Position numbers and translations under genes: made by a program. DNA of 55,832 nucleotides from Pseudomonadota bacterium (GTDB lineage: Bacteria; Pseudomonadota; Gammaproteobacteria; Burkholderiales; Burkholderiaceae_C), in NCBI GenBank assembly GCA_023460715.1, contig JAEWPH010000241.1:1-55832 (forward strand), given 5' to 3'. The notes under the pieces are model-generated. The model was not told where the DNA came from. It made no database searches and was given only the letters and a program-made list of their open reading frames with translations. Shown piece after piece: positions 17,782 to 28,688 of this stretch (positions within the stretch are counted from its first letter, which is position 1; each line of letters begins with the position of its first letter).

Positions 17782-18453
17782 ATGACCTCCGTTCAGGCGC
17801 CGCCGTCGCGCGTGCCGCTGTATCTCTCCCTCCTGGTGGCGTTCCACATCGCCATCGTCATCGCCAGCAACTACCTGGTGCAACTGCCGATCACGCTGTT
17901 CGGCTTCCACAGCACCTGGGGCGCGTTCAGTTTCCCGTTCATCTTCCTGGCGACCGACCTCACGGTGCGGCTGATCGGCAAGTCGCCCGCGCGGCGCGTG
18001 ATCACTCGGGCCATGCTGCCCGCGCTGGTGGTGTCGTATGTCGTGGGCGTGCTGTTCCATGAGGGGCGCTTCAATGGCTGGGGCGCATTGGGTGACTTCA
18101 ACAGCTTCGTGTTCCGCATTGCTTTCGCCAGCTTTGCGGCCTATGTGCTGGGGCAGCTGCTCGACATCCAGGTGTTCGACCGCATCCGCCAGCAAAGCCG
18201 CGCGTGGTGGCTGGCGCCGACGGCGGCTGCGATCGTTGGACAGGCGCTGGACACGGTGGCCTTTTTCGGCATCGCCTTCTGGCGCAGCTCGGATGCCTTC
18301 ATGGCCACGCACTGGGGCGAGATCGCCGTGGTGGACTACGTTATCAAGCTGGTCGTGAGCCTGCTGTTCTTCGTGCCGGCCTATGGTGTGGCGCTGGCGG
18401 CGATTGCCCGGACCATGCGCCGCTTGCCGGAGCCGGAGCCGGCAGCCGCCTGA
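17782..18453 (+). CDS. Queuosine precursor transporter, YhhQ/VUT-1 family
   Basis: A 223-residue inner-membrane protein with about six hydrophobic helices. Family signatures are IVIASNYLVQLPI near the N-terminus, WGAFSFPFIFLATDLTVRLIGK, FRIAFASFAAYVLGQLLDIQVFDRIR and AIVGQALDTVAFFGIAFW. YhhQ imports queuine-pathway precursors (preQ0/preQ1) for tRNA modification. The ATG at 17782 follows an A-rich AAAAAGGACTGCC, whose AAGGA provides the ribosome site. A terminator lies 24 bases downstream. No queuosine-pathway gene is adjacent. Confidence 0.9.
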   Translation: MTSVQAPPSRVPLYLSLLVAFHIAIVIASNYLVQLPITLFGFHSTWGAFSFPFIFLATDLTVRLIGKSPARRVITRAMLPALVVSYVVGVLFHEGRFNGWGALGDFNSFVFRIAFASFAAYVLGQLLDIQVFDRIRQQSRAWWLAPTAAAIVGQALDTVAFFGIAFWRSSDAFMATHWGEIAVVDYVIKLVVSLLFFVPAYGVALAAIARTMRRLPEPEPAAA

Positions 18454-18476
18454 TCCGGCGAACTGGCCTCCAAAGA

Positions 18477-18513
18477 AAACCGCCCGATCGCAAGACAGGG
18501 CGGTTTCTTTTTT
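18477..18513. terminator. Bidirectional terminator between the YhhQ gene and argG
   Basis: AAACCGCCC (18477-18485) pairs with GGGCGGTTT (18498-18506), followed by CTTTTTT. The A-run on the other side provides Us for the leftward argG transcript. Confidence 0.85.
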
Positions 18514-18556
18514 GATAGCTGCCAGCGCTTGTGTACCAAGCGCTGGAGGCTGATTG
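18513..18556 (+). repeat. Dispersed hairpin repeat, copy 4 (best conserved)
   Basis: TGATAGCT, then CCAGCGCTTG - TGTAC - CAAGCGCTGG, a perfect 10-bp hairpin, then AGGC. It abuts the terminator and ends six bases from the argG stop. Confidence 0.8.
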
Positions 18557-18561
18557 GATGT

Positions 18562-19977
<1,416 letters not shown>

Positions 19978-20295
19978 TCAGCCGTAGTGGCAGATGTAGT
20001 GGTAGGCCTCGGTCACGCGGATGTCGAACTTGGAGTTAGCCGGCACGCTGAACTTGTCGCCAGCAGCGGACTTCACCCAGGTGTCGGAGCCTGCGAGCTT
20101 GTATTCGCAGGAGCCGCCCACGCATTCCATGATTTCCGGCGCGCCCGTGCCGAAGGTCAGCGTGGCAGGCAGCACCACGCCCACCGACTTCTTCGTGCCG
20201 TCGGGGAAGGTGATGCCGTGGCTCACGCACTTGCCGTCGAAGTACACGTTGGCCTGGGTGGTGACGGTCACGCCGTCGATCTTTTCGGTGGTCAT
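19978..20295 (-). CDS. ppnP: Pyrimidine/purine nucleoside phosphorylase (YaiE/PpnP, DUF1255)
   Basis: A 105-residue cupin-fold protein. It has the family pattern VTVTTQANVYFDGKCVSHGITFPDGTKK, then TFGTGAPEIMECVGGSCEYKL and AGDKFSVPANSKFDIRV...YHYICHYG at the C-terminus. PpnP phosphorolyses several nucleosides to base and ribose 1-phosphate. Slightly longer than the E. coli protein (94 residues) because of an N-terminal extension. Reads toward argG across repeat copy 5, and the two could be co-transcribed. Confidence 0.92.
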   Translation of the reverse strand: MTTEKIDGVTVTTQANVYFDGKCVSHGITFPDGTKKSVGVVLPATLTFGTGAPEIMECVGGSCEYKLAGSDTWVKSAAGDKFSVPANSKFDIRVTEAYHYICHYG

Positions 20296-20396
20296 GGATG
20301 CGGGCAAGGTTGGGAGGACGAAGGAAACCGAAGATTCTAGTGGCGCAGCGGTCACGCAGCCCGGCAGCGCCGCCTTGCGCCCTGCTGGCAGGCATG

Positions 20397-20421
20397 AAAA
20401 AAGGAGCCAGAAGGCTCCTTT
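20397..20421 (-). terminator. Terminator after the glycine-zipper gene
   Basis: AAAGGAGCC (20400-20408), AGAA loop, GGCTCCTTT (20413-20421). On the minus strand the hairpin is followed by six Ts. Confidence 0.88.
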
Positions 20422-20435
20422 GCATGGTGCGGCGC

Positions 20436-21056
20436 TCAGCGCCAGTACGGATCGTGCCGCGGCGGGTAGTAGGGGCGGCCGTAGCCGTTGCGGTACTCGA
20501 TGACGGCGCTCACGGGCGGCGTCACATACGCTGCGGGACCGGGAAGGGTGGACACGACCCCTTGCTGCGGGTATTGGTCGTAGCTGACCATGCCCGGGAC
20601 GGCGGGCTGCACGTTCAGCGGGATCCATTGCCCCGGATCGTGCTGGGTGCGGGTCGTGTACTGGCGGCCGGCGTACTCGTAGGTGACGTCGTAGCCCATG
20701 GCGCGGTTCTCGTAGTAGGTCTGGGTCGAGCAACGCTGCACATTCTGGTAGCCCGGTCGGCCCCCTTCGATGTTGTTGCCCAGCACGGCGCCGCCGATCA
20801 CGCCCAGCACGGTGGCTGCCGCACGTCCGCTGCCGCCGCCGATGGCATTGCCGGCGGCACCACCGGCCACCGCGCCCAGCAGGGCGCCAGCACCGGAGGG
20901 GCGGGAGTCGCTGTAGATGGTTTCGTTGCCGCAGACCTGCTGGGGCACGGCCACCTGCTGCGTGATGGGCGTGACGGAAAGAACGCGCCCCTGCTCTTGC
21001 GCGGCAGCGACCGCCGCAACGCTGGCCAGGGCGGTCAGGACGATGATCTTTTTCAT
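20436..21056 (-). CDS. Glycine-zipper 2TM domain protein, exported
   Basis: 206 residues. The signal peptide is about 1-19 (MKKIIVLTALASVAAVAAA). A Gly-zipper segment at about 52-90 (GALLGAVAGGAAGNAIGGG...VLGVIGGAVLGNNIEG) is typical of Rick_17kDa/SlyB-like outer-membrane-associated proteins. A Tyr-rich C-terminus has YDVTYEYAGRQYTTRTQ and ends PPRHDPYWR. No lipobox Cys is present after the signal, so it is probably soluble or membrane-inserted through the zipper rather than lipidated. AAAGGAG lies about 10 bases before the ATG. Role is likely envelope integrity, but unproven. Confidence 0.88.
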   Translation of the reverse strand: MKKIIVLTALASVAAVAAAQEQGRVLSVTPITQQVAVPQQVCGNETIYSDSRPSGAGALLGAVAGGAAGNAIGGGSGRAAATVLGVIGGAVLGNNIEGGRPGYQNVQRCSTQTYYENRAMGYDVTYEYAGRQYTTRTQHDPGQWIPLNVQPAVPGMVSYDQYPQQGVVSTLPGPAAYVTPPVSAVIEYRNGYGRPYYPPRHDPYWR

Positions 21057-21195
21057 GATGGAGAAACTCCTTTCGGTCGGTATACAACGCACGACATGGC
21101 CCGAAGGTTGCGCCGCAGACCCTGCGGTTCGATGTCTGGCGGCGTAAAGGTGCGTAAAGTTGCCTGCAAGGCCGCTACAAACGCCTGTCGCGTTC

Positions 21196-21588
21196 TCAGC
21201 CTTTGGAGAGATTCTGCGCCGCTTCGTTCCATGCCGCCGCGTCGAAGCCGACGGTGATCGGAGCTGTGGGGCCCTCACCCCACTCGACCACAGGGCGCTT
21301 GATGGCCGAGGGCTGCTCCTGCAGGAGCTCACCGGCCGAGGCTGCGTCTACCACGCCGGCTTGAATGGCGGGGTCGAGCTTGCGCCAGGTCGTGCCCTGC
21401 CGGTTGAGCAGCCTGTCCCAGCCGACGGCGTTCTGCCATGCGGAAAGGCGCTCGCTGGGCACGCCCTGCTTTTTGAAGTCGTGGAAGCGGTAATCGATGC
21501 CCTGCGCCGTCAGCCAGGCGCGGGCCTTCTTCACCGTGTCGCAGTTGGGAATGCCGTAGAGCGTGATGGGGGCGTTCTGTGGTGTCAT
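21196..21588 (-). CDS. ArsC/Spx/MgsR family thioredoxin-fold protein
   Basis: A 130-residue protein of the arsenate reductase-like family. ITLYGIPNCDTVKKARAWL, with the conserved Cys of the C-terminal-half-less active loop, is followed by IDYRFHDFKKQGVP and IKRPVVEWG. This branch (YffB-like) lacks the extra Arg residues of true arsenate reductases, and no ars genes are near, so arsenic detoxification should not be assumed. It is divergent from folC, 100 bases away. Confidence 0.88.
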   Translation of the reverse strand: MTPQNAPITLYGIPNCDTVKKARAWLTAQGIDYRFHDFKKQGVPSERLSAWQNAVGWDRLLNRQGTTWRKLDPAIQAGVVDAASAGELLQEQPSAIKRPVVEWGEGPTAPITVGFDAAAWNEAAQNLSKG

Positions 21589-21688
21589 GCCGGGATCATC
21601 GCGCACCCGCGATGGTCGCGGCAATCGAGGGTCGAGGTGTCCATGGGCGGCGGAAGGAATGCGTGGCTGGGCGACAATCGCAGGCTCT

Positions 21689-23014
21689 ATGCATACCCCG
21701 CTTCTTACCCTGGACGACTGGCTGGCCCACTGCGAGCGCCTGCATCCCAAGAACATCGACATGGGACTGGACCGCGTGCGCGCCGTGGCGCAGCGCATGG
21801 CTCTGCGGTTCGAGTGCCCGGTGATCACCGTGGCCGGAACGAACGGAAAGGGCTCGACCTGCGCCATGCTCGAAGCCGTCGCCCAGCAGGCGGGCTATCG
21901 CACCGGCGTGTACACCTCGCCGCACCTGGTGCATTTCGAGGAGCGTTGCCGCGTGCACGGCGAGAGCGTGCCGGCGGCCTCGCTGCTGGAGCACTTCGCA
22001 GCGGTGGAAGCGGCCCGCACCCAGGGGGGCGAAGAGGTCTCGCTGACCTACTTCGAGTTCACGACACTCGCCATCCTGCGGTGCATGAGCGACGCCGGGC
22101 TGGATGTGGCCATCTTGGAAGTGGGGTTGGGCGGGCGGCTGGATGCGACCAATGTGATCGACGCCGACTGCGCCGTCATCACCAGCATCGACATCGACCA
22201 TACCGAGTTCCTTGGCCCCGACCGGGAGTCGATCGGTCGGGAGAAGGCCGGCATCATGCGCACAGGGCGGCCAGTGGTCGTCAGCGACCCGATGGCGCCG
22301 CAAAGCGTGCTGGACCACGCGCTGGAGATCGGGGCGGATCTTTGGCGCTTCGGCCACGACTTCAATTTCTCGGGCGACAAGCAGCAGTGGGGATGGGCAG
22401 GGCGGGGCCGGCGCTACGCGGGCCTGGCCTATCCGGCCTTGCGGGGGGCGAACCAGTTGGTCAACGCCTCCGGCGTGCTGGCGGCGCTGGAGGCGCTGCG
22501 CGATCGCTTGCCGGTGACGGCGCAGGCCGTGCGCAACGGGCTCGCTCTGGTGGAATTGCCCGGCCGCTTCCAGATCGTGCCGGGGCAGCCCACGCTGGTG
22601 CTGGACGTAGCGCACAACCCGCATTCCGTCGCGGCGCTGACGGCCAATCTCGATGCCATGGGCTACTTTCCCACCACGCACGCCGTGTTCGGCGCCATGG
22701 CAGACAAGGATCTGGCTCCGATGCTGGCCAAGGTCGCGCCCTTGGTGGACCGCTGGTATTTCACCGATCTGCCGACGCCCCGCGCTGAAACGGCCGCCGG
22801 CCTGCAGCAGAAGTGGAATGCCCTGCAGATCGTGGCCGGAGGACGCCGGCAGGTGCCCACCAGCCTGCATGCGGATCCGGAAAAGGCGCTGGAAGCTGCC
22901 GTCGCTGCTGCGGAACCCACTGATAGAATCGTGGTCTTTGGCTCGTTCTACACCGTGGGCGGCGTACTCCAGCACGGAACGCCCCGCCTGCAGGCCAAGC
23001 ATCTCGGCGCCTAA
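21689..23014 (+). CDS. folC: Bifunctional tetrahydrofolate synthase/dihydrofolate synthase
   Basis: A 441-residue Mur-ligase-fold enzyme. It adds glutamate to dihydropteroate and then further glutamates to tetrahydrofolate. The P-loop ITVAGTNGKGSTCAMLE is at about residues 46-62, with YTSPHLVHFEERCRV, FEFTTLAILR, DVAILEVGLGGRLDATN and DIDHTEFLG following. The C-terminal domain has VLDVAHNPHS and FGAMADKD. ATG at 21689 is placed by comparison with family N-termini (LTLDDWLAHCERLHP). First gene of the folC-SPOR-cvpA-purF run. Confidence 0.96.
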   Translation: MHTPLLTLDDWLAHCERLHPKNIDMGLDRVRAVAQRMALRFECPVITVAGTNGKGSTCAMLEAVAQQAGYRTGVYTSPHLVHFEERCRVHGESVPAASLLEHFAAVEAARTQGGEEVSLTYFEFTTLAILRCMSDAGLDVAILEVGLGGRLDATNVIDADCAVITSIDIDHTEFLGPDRESIGREKAGIMRTGRPVVVSDPMAPQSVLDHALEIGADLWRFGHDFNFSGDKQQWGWAGRGRRYAGLAYPALRGANQLVNASGVLAALEALRDRLPVTAQAVRNGLALVELPGRFQIVPGQPTLVLDVAHNPHSVAALTANLDAMGYFPTTHAVFGAMADKDLAPMLAKVAPLVDRWYFTDLPTPRAETAAGLQQKWNALQIVAGGRRQVPTSLHADPEKALEAAVAAAEPTDRIVVFGSFYTVGGVLQHGTPRLQAKHLGA

Positions 23015-23028
23015 CGAGTCCGCACCCC

Positions 23029-23907
23029 ATGGCATTTTTCAAGTTCCGCTGGCTTGGTCAGAAAGACCAGGCCGAGACAGCCAAGCCCGCCCGCCGGTCG
23101 TCCCGCAACGCCCAGGCCGAAAGCATCGACGCCATGCGCCGGCGCGCCCGGCACCGGCTCATTGGGGCAGCAGTGCTGGTGCTCATCGGCATCGTCGGAT
23201 TTCCGCTGCTGTTCGACACCCAGCCGCGTCCCATCCCCGTCGATATTCCCATCGACATTCCCGACCGCAACAAGGTAGCGCCCCTGGTGGTGCCTGACGC
23301 CGCTGCGGGCAAGGCTGCGACACAGCCCGTGACCCCTGCCGCGCCGTCGGCCGCCGCGTCCGCCAATACCTCGGCGTCGTCGGTTGCCGGCCTCGATGCA
23401 GGCGAGGAAGTCCTCAGCCCCAAGCCGGCGGCTCGCGCATCGGCTCCGGTCGTGCCGCTGCCTCCGCTGCCGCAGCTCGATAACCACGCTCAAGCCAAGC
23501 CGGAGACCCGCACCGAGCCCAAGCCCGAGCCGCGGCAGGAATCCAAGCCGGAGCACAAGCCTGCAGCCCCTGAACCCAAGCCTGCGCCACGCACGGACGA
23601 TGCCGCGCGGGCGCGGGCGCTGCTGGAAGGCCGCGAGTCCGCCGCTGCGGCCAGTGCGGCTGCACCCAAGGCTGAGGAAGGCCGTTTGATCGTGCAGGTG
23701 GGCGCATTTGCGGACGCGGACAAGGCCAAGGAAATCCGTTCGAAGCTGGAACGCGCCGGCCTGAAGACCTATACCCAGGTGGTGGATACCAAGGACGGCA
23801 AGCGCACGCGGGTGCGTGTCGGTCCCTATGCCAACCGGGCCGAGGCCGACAAGGCGGCCGGACGCATCAAGGGCATGGGACTGCCTGCATCGGTCCTGAC
23901 GCTGTAG
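23029..23907 (+). CDS. SPOR domain protein, DedD-like
   Basis: A 292-residue inner-membrane protein. A cytoplasmic basic head (about 1-42) precedes one transmembrane helix at about 45-63 (LIGAAVLVLIGIVGFPLLF). A long periplasmic Ala/Pro/Lys-rich linker with Glu-Pro-Lys runs covers about 80-215. The C-terminal SPOR domain at about 220-290 (RLIVQVGAFADADKAKEIRSKLERAGLKTY...RVRVGPYANRAEADKA) binds denuded septal glycan and targets the protein to the division site. It sits 14 bases after folC, the usual DedD place. Confidence 0.92.
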   Translation: MAFFKFRWLGQKDQAETAKPARRSSRNAQAESIDAMRRRARHRLIGAAVLVLIGIVGFPLLFDTQPRPIPVDIPIDIPDRNKVAPLVVPDAAAGKAATQPVTPAAPSAAASANTSASSVAGLDAGEEVLSPKPAARASAPVVPLPPLPQLDNHAQAKPETRTEPKPEPRQESKPEHKPAAPEPKPAPRTDDAARARALLEGRESAAAASAAAPKAEEGRLIVQVGAFADADKAKEIRSKLERAGLKTYTQVVDTKDGKRTRVRVGPYANRAEADKAAGRIKGMGLPASVLTL

Positions 23908-23949
23908 CCCGACGCGTTCTGGGCAGGCGCAGGAATCGGAACCTCTGGC

Positions 23950-24438
23950 ATGGCGGCGCTGGACTGGATTTTCATCGTGGTGCTCCTGGGCTCCCTCGTC
24001 GTCGGTGCCTGGCGAGGGCTGGTTTTCGAGTTGTTGTCGCTGGCCGGTTGGGTGGTGGCGTTTTTTGCGGCGCAGTGGTGGGCGGCCGACATGGGCCGCA
24101 TGCTGCCGATGGGCGAGGCGGACGATGCCTTGCGCCTCGCAGCGGGTTTCGTGGTGGTGTTCATCGCGGTGGTGTTCGCCTGCGGATTCGTGGCGTGGCT
24201 GATGAAGAAGCTGATCGAGGCCGTGGGACTGCGGCCCGCGGACCGGACGCTCGGCGCCGTGTTCGGCGTGCTGCGGGGCGTGATCCTGTTGTTGGCGGTG
24301 GGGCTGGTGGCGCAGTGGACGCAACTGCAGGAAACGGACTGGTGGAAAGAGTCGCGGGGCGCCCCCATATTGCAGCAGGCCCTCAAGGATTTGAAGCCGG
24401 TGATACCGGAAGGATTTGCGAGGCACCTGCCCTCGTGA
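23950..24438 (+). CDS. cvpA: CvpA family protein
   Basis: A 162-residue inner-membrane protein with four hydrophobic helices. The family opening LDWIFIVVLLGSLVVGAWRGLVFELLSL is present, as are ADRTLGAVFGVLRGVILLL and a soluble tail with SRGAPILQQALKDLKP. CvpA is needed for colicin V production and envelope homeostasis in enterics. It lies between the SPOR gene and purF, as in many proteobacteria, and is probably in the same transcript. Confidence 0.93.
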   Translation: MAALDWIFIVVLLGSLVVGAWRGLVFELLSLAGWVVAFFAAQWWAADMGRMLPMGEADDALRLAAGFVVVFIAVVFACGFVAWLMKKLIEAVGLRPADRTLGAVFGVLRGVILLLAVGLVAQWTQLQETDWWKESRGAPILQQALKDLKPVIPEGFARHLPS

Positions 24439-24510
24439 TGTACCGGCTGCCCGGTGGGGCGGTGGTGTTTTTTTCGGCGGAATGGCTCCGCCTATGGATG
24501 GAACGCGAAT

Positions 24511-26016
24511 ATGTGTGGAATCGTCGGCGTGGTCAGCGCAGCTCCCGTCAATCAACTGATCTATGACGCCTTGCTGCTCCTGCAGCACCGCGGCCAGGAT
24601 GCCGCCGGCATCGTCACGCAGGAAGGGCGCAAGTTCTTCATGCACAAGGCCAAGGGCATGGTGCGCGACGTGTTCCGCACCCGCAACATGCGCGCGTTGC
24701 CAGGCGCCGTCGGGCTGGGCCAGGTCCGCTATCCCACGGCAGGCAATGCCTACAGCGAGGAAGAGGCCCAGCCGTTCTACGTAAACGCGCCCTTCGGCAT
24801 CGTGCTGGTACATAACGGCAACCTGACCAACGCCCAGGCCCTGCGCGCTGAGCTGTTCTCCACCGACCACCGCCATACCAACACCGAGAGCGACTCCGAA
24901 GTGCTGCTCAACGTGTTCGCCCACGAACTCGAACGATCGACCCGGGGCGTGCCCCTGCAGGTGGAGGACGTCTTTGCCGCAGTGCGAGCCGTCCACAAAC
25001 GGGTGAAGGGGTCCTACGCGGTCGTGGCGCTCATCGCTGGTCACGGGCTGCTCGCGTTCCGCGACCCGCATGGCATCCGGCCGCTGTGCCTGGGCCGCAG
25101 CGCGGACGGCACGGTGATGGTGGGCAGCGAGTCCGTGGCCCTGGAAGGGACCAGCCATGTGTTCGAGCGCGACGTGCAGCCTGGCGAAGCCGTGTTCGTG
25201 ACCCTGGATGGCCAGGTGCATGCGCAGCAGTGCGCCGATGCCGCGCAGCTGAATCCTTGCATTTTCGAGTTCGTCTACCTCGCCCGCCCGGATTCGGTGC
25301 TGGATGGCATTTCGGTTTACCAGGCCCGCCTGAACCTGGGCGAGGCGCTCGCCAAGCGTGTGATCTCCACTGTACCGCCCAACGAGATCGACGTGATCAT
25401 CCCGATTCCCGAATCCAGCCGCCCCAGCGCCACGCAGCTCGCGCACCTGCTGGGTATTCCGTACCGCGAGGGCTTCGTCAAGAACCGCTATGTGGGCCGG
25501 ACCTTCATCATGCCGGGGCAGGGAGTGCGCAAGAAGTCGGTGCGCCAGAAGCTCAACGTGATCGCCAGCGAGTTCAAAGGGCGCAATGTGCTGCTCGTGG
25601 ACGACTCCATCGTGCGCGGCACCACCTCGCGCGAAATCGTCCAGATGGCCCGCGATGCCGGCGCCCGCAAGGTCTACCTGGCGAGCGCGGCTCCACCAGT
25701 GCGCTACCCCAACGTCTACGGCATCGACATGCCGACCAGCAGCGAACTGGTGGCGCATGACCGCACCGTCGAGGAAATCCGCGAGGCCATCGGCTGCGAC
25801 GCGCTGATCTACCAAGACGTCAATGCCATGAAGAAGGCCGTGGGTTCGCTCAACGGTGGCATCGAGGGATTCGATGCCTCCTGCTTCGACGGCATCTACG
25901 TCACGGGCGACATCACGGCCCAGGACATCGCGCGCCTGAATGAAGGCCGCGTGGGCAAGGAAGAGCAGGAAGAAGACACTTCCCGCCTGGCCTTGCCGAA
26001 CGCCCAGGACGCCTGA
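24511..26016 (+). CDS. purF: Amidophosphoribosyltransferase
   Basis: A 501-residue enzyme making 5-phosphoribosylamine from PRPP and glutamine, the first step of purine synthesis. The N-terminal Ntn glutaminase starts MCGIVGVV, so Cys 2 becomes the N-terminal nucleophile. LQHRGQDAAGI, VGLGQVRYPTAG and LVHNGNLTN follow. The C-terminal PRTase has the PRPP loop VLLVDDSIVRGTTSREIV at about residues 361-378. ATG at 24511 is fixed by the required Met-Cys-Gly-Ile N-terminus, although the frame is open further upstream. Confidence 0.97.
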   Translation: MCGIVGVVSAAPVNQLIYDALLLLQHRGQDAAGIVTQEGRKFFMHKAKGMVRDVFRTRNMRALPGAVGLGQVRYPTAGNAYSEEEAQPFYVNAPFGIVLVHNGNLTNAQALRAELFSTDHRHTNTESDSEVLLNVFAHELERSTRGVPLQVEDVFAAVRAVHKRVKGSYAVVALIAGHGLLAFRDPHGIRPLCLGRSADGTVMVGSESVALEGTSHVFERDVQPGEAVFVTLDGQVHAQQCADAAQLNPCIFEFVYLARPDSVLDGISVYQARLNLGEALAKRVISTVPPNEIDVIIPIPESSRPSATQLAHLLGIPYREGFVKNRYVGRTFIMPGQGVRKKSVRQKLNVIASEFKGRNVLLVDDSIVRGTTSREIVQMARDAGARKVYLASAAPPVRYPNVYGIDMPTSSELVAHDRTVEEIREAIGCDALIYQDVNAMKKAVGSLNGGIEGFDASCFDGIYVTGDITAQDIARLNEGRVGKEEQEEDTSRLALPNAQDA

Positions 26017-26054
26017 GCGTCGCCCGCAGCCTTTTTCTTGCAGGACATCCGCAC

Positions 26055-27275
26055 GTGACCGACCGATCCCTTCCTCCCGGCCTGCACCCCGATACCCTGG
26101 CGGTGCGCGAATCCATTCCTCGCAGTGCGTACGGCGAGAACTCCGAAGCGCTGTATCTCACCAGCAGCTTCGTGCAGCCTGACGCGGCCACCGCGGCCCG
26201 GCGCTTTGCGGGCGAGGAGGAGGGCTTTACCTACACCCGCACCGGTAACCCGACGGTGACCGCCTTCGAACGCCGGCTGGCCGCCATGGAGGGCACGGAA
26301 AGCGCCATCGCAACGGCCACCGGCATGTCCGCCATCCTGCTGATGTGCCTGGCCCTGCTGAAGGCGGGTGACCACATCGTGTGTTCTCAGTCGATGTTCG
26401 GCTCGACCATCAAGCTGCTGGGTAGCGAACTCGCGCGCTTCGGCGTGCAGACCACCTTCGTGCCGCAGACCGATGCGGCGGCATGGAAGGCGGCGTTGCG
26501 GCCCGAGACGCGGCTGATGTTCGCCGAGACGCCCACCAACCCGCTGACCGACCTGTGCGACATCCGCGCGCTGGCCGATATCGCGCATGGCGCGGGCGTG
26601 CTGCTGGCCGTGGACAACTGTTTCGCCTCGCCGGTACTGCAGCAGCCCGCGCGGCTGGGTGCGGACCTGGTGATCCACTCCGGCACCAAGTTCCTGGATG
26701 GGCAGGGCCGCGTCATGGCGGGAGCCGTGTGCGGTCCGCGTGCGCTCATCGACGAGAAACTGGGGCCGTTGATTCGCAGCGCCGGCATGAACCTGTCGCC
26801 CTTCAATGCCTGGGTGGTCCTCAAAGGACTGGAGACGCTGTCCATCCGCGTCAAGGCCCAGAGCGCCAACGCGCAGCAGTTGGCGCAGTGGCTGGAAGCG
26901 CATCCGCAGGTTTCGCGCGTCTACTATCCCGGCCTGGCTTCGCATCCCCAGCATGCGCTGGCCATGCAGCAGCAATCGGGGATGGGCGGCGCGGTGCTGT
27001 CCTTCGACGTCAAGGCGCCGGCAGGTGACGCTGCCGCGGCCCGTAGCCGGGCCTTTCACGTGATCGACAGCACCCGCGTGTGCAGCATCACCGCCAACCT
27101 CGGCGATACCAAGACCACCATCACCCATCCGGCCAGCACCTCGCACGGCCGCCTCACAGAAGAGCAGCGGCAGGCAGCAGGCATCGGGCAGGGCTTGATC
27201 CGTGTCGCCGTAGGCCTGGAGCATATCGGCGACCTGACCGACGATCTGGCCCGTGGCCTCGACTCCCTGGACTGA
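26055..27275 (+). CDS. metZ: O-succinylhomoserine sulfhydrylase
   Basis: A 406-residue PLP enzyme of the Cys/Met metabolism family, forming homocysteine from O-succinylhomoserine and sulfide. The sequence has YLTSSFVQPDAATAARRF, FTYTRTGNPTVTAFERRLA, ETPTNPLTDL and the PLP lysine in VIHSGTKFLDGQGRVMAG (about residues 205-222). VIDSTRVCSITANLGDTKTTITHPASTSH follows in two parts. It starts with GTG at 26055, with AGGA about 9 bases upstream. Often found directly after purF in Burkholderiales, as here; its stop abuts the gltX ATG. Confidence 0.94.
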   Translation: MTDRSLPPGLHPDTLAVRESIPRSAYGENSEALYLTSSFVQPDAATAARRFAGEEEGFTYTRTGNPTVTAFERRLAAMEGTESAIATATGMSAILLMCLALLKAGDHIVCSQSMFGSTIKLLGSELARFGVQTTFVPQTDAAAWKAALRPETRLMFAETPTNPLTDLCDIRALADIAHGAGVLLAVDNCFASPVLQQPARLGADLVIHSGTKFLDGQGRVMAGAVCGPRALIDEKLGPLIRSAGMNLSPFNAWVVLKGLETLSIRVKAQSANAQQLAQWLEAHPQVSRVYYPGLASHPQHALAMQQQSGMGGAVLSFDVKAPAGDAAAARSRAFHVIDSTRVCSITANLGDTKTTITHPASTSHGRLTEEQRQAAGIGQGLIRVAVGLEHIGDLTDDLARGLDSLD

Positions 27276-28688
27276 ATGACCCCACCCATGACCCAGCGCA
27301 TCCGTACCCGCTTCGCACCGTCCCCTACCGGCTTCATCCACCTCGGCAACATCCGTTCCGCGCTCTATCCCTGGGCGTTTGCCCGGGCAACGGGGGGCGA
27401 TTTCATCCTTCGCATCGAAGACACGGACCTGGAGCGGTCGAGCCAGGCGGCGGTCGACGTCATTCTGGAAGGCATGGACTGGTTGGGCATGCAGCCTGAC
27501 GAAGGTCCGTTCTACCAGATGCAGCGCATGGACCGCTACAAGGAAGTGCTGGGGCAGATGCAGGAACAGGGCCTGGTCTATCCCTGCTACATGAGCGTGC
27601 CTGAACTGGATGCCCTGCGAGAGCGCCAGATGGCCGCCAAGCAGAAGCCGCGCTACGACGGCACGTGGCGCCCGGAGCCTGGCAAGACCCTGCCGCTTGT
27701 TCCCGAAGGCGTACAGCCCGTGCTGCGTTTCCGCAACCCCGTGGACGGCGTGGTCGCCTGGGAGGACAAGGTCAAGGGTCGCATCGAGATCAGCAACCAA
27801 GAGCTTGATGACCTGGTGATCGCGCGTCCCGATGGAACGCCCACCTACAACTTCTGCGTGGTGGTGGACGATATCGACATGGAAATCTCCCACGTGATCC
27901 GTGGCGATGACCATGTGAACAACACGCCGCGCCAGATCAACATCTTCCGCGCGCTTGGCAAGGAGCCGCCGGTGTATGCGCACCTTCCTACCGTGCTCAA
28001 CGAGCAGGGCGAGAAGATGAGCAAGCGCAATGGTGCCAAGCCCGTAACGCAGTACCGCGACGAGGGCTACCTGCCCGAGGCCATGGTGAACTACCTCGCG
28101 CGCCTGGGCTGGAGCCACGGAGACGACGAGATCTTCAGCCGCGAGCAGTTTCTGCAGTGGTTCAACCTCGACCACCTGGGCCGCAGCGCGGCCCAGTTCG
28201 ACGAGGCCAAGCTGCGCTGGGTGAATGCGCAACATCTGAAGGCGATGCCGGACGATGCCCTGGCTGCCCTGGTCGCGCGCACGCTCGAACAACGGGGGCT
28301 GGCCTCGGACGTGCTGGCCGATGGCCGCCTGCCGCGCATTTGCGCGCTTTTCAAGGACCGCTGCGAGACCACGGTGGCGTTGGCGGACTGGGCCCAAGTG
28401 TTCTATGGAGACGTCACGCCCCATGCCGAAGAGCGTGCGCAGCATGTGACGGATGCGGTGTGGCCTGCCATCGAATCCCTGCGTGCGGCGCTGCTGGAGT
28501 GCGCCTGGGACAAGGCCTCCATCGCTGCCGCGTTCAAGCAGGTACTGACAGCCCATGGCCTGAAGATGCCGCAACTGGCCATGCCGGTGCGCGTGCTGAC
28601 GGTGGGGACTGCGCACACGCCGTCGGTCGATGCGGTGCTCGAACTGGTCGGTCGCGAAAAAATTGCAGCGAGATTGCGAAAGGGCTAA
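27276..28688 (+). CDS. gltX: Glutamate--tRNA ligase
   Basis: A 470-residue class I synthetase charging tRNA-Glu. The Rossmann core has the HIGH-type motif [17 protein letters not shown] and [10 protein letters not shown]. The KMSKS loop is [10 protein letters not shown] at about residues 246-255. The C-terminal all-helical anticodon-binding half ends [11 protein letters not shown]. The start is the ATG at 27276, adjoining the metZ stop; an in-frame ATG at 27288 giving [15 protein letters not shown] is equally possible. Its last codons overlap the promoter of a tRNA operon that contains tRNA-Glu, the substrate of this enzyme. Confidence 0.96.
   Translation: MTPPMTQRIRTRFAPSPTGFIHLGNIRSALYPWAFARATGGDFILRIEDTDLERSSQAAVDVILEGMDWLGMQPDEGPFYQMQRMDRYKEVLGQMQEQGLVYPCYMSVPELDALRERQMAAKQKPRYDGTWRPEPGKTLPLVPEGVQPVLRFRNPVDGVVAWEDKVKGRIEISNQELDDLVIARPDGTPTYNFCVVVDDIDMEISHVIRGDDHVNNTPRQINIFRALGKEPPVYAHLPTVLNEQGEKMSKRNGAKPVTQYRDEGYLPEAMVNYLARLGWSHGDDEIFSREQFLQWFNLDHLGRSAAQFDEAKLRWVNAQHLKAMPDDALAALVARTLEQRGLASDVLADGRLPRICALFKDRCETTVALADWAQVFYGDVTPHAEERAQHVTDAVWPAIESLRAALLECAWDKASIAAAFKQVLTAHGLKMPQLAMPVRVLTVGTAHTPSVDAVLELVGREKIAARLRKG

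Noticed and set aside
23011..28616. Very long minus-strand open frames (over 900 codons) opposite the SPOR-cvpA-purF and metZ-gltX genes
   Set aside because: They are antisense shadows of confidently identified genes in GC-rich DNA, with His/Arg/Gly/Gln-rich, domain-free translations.
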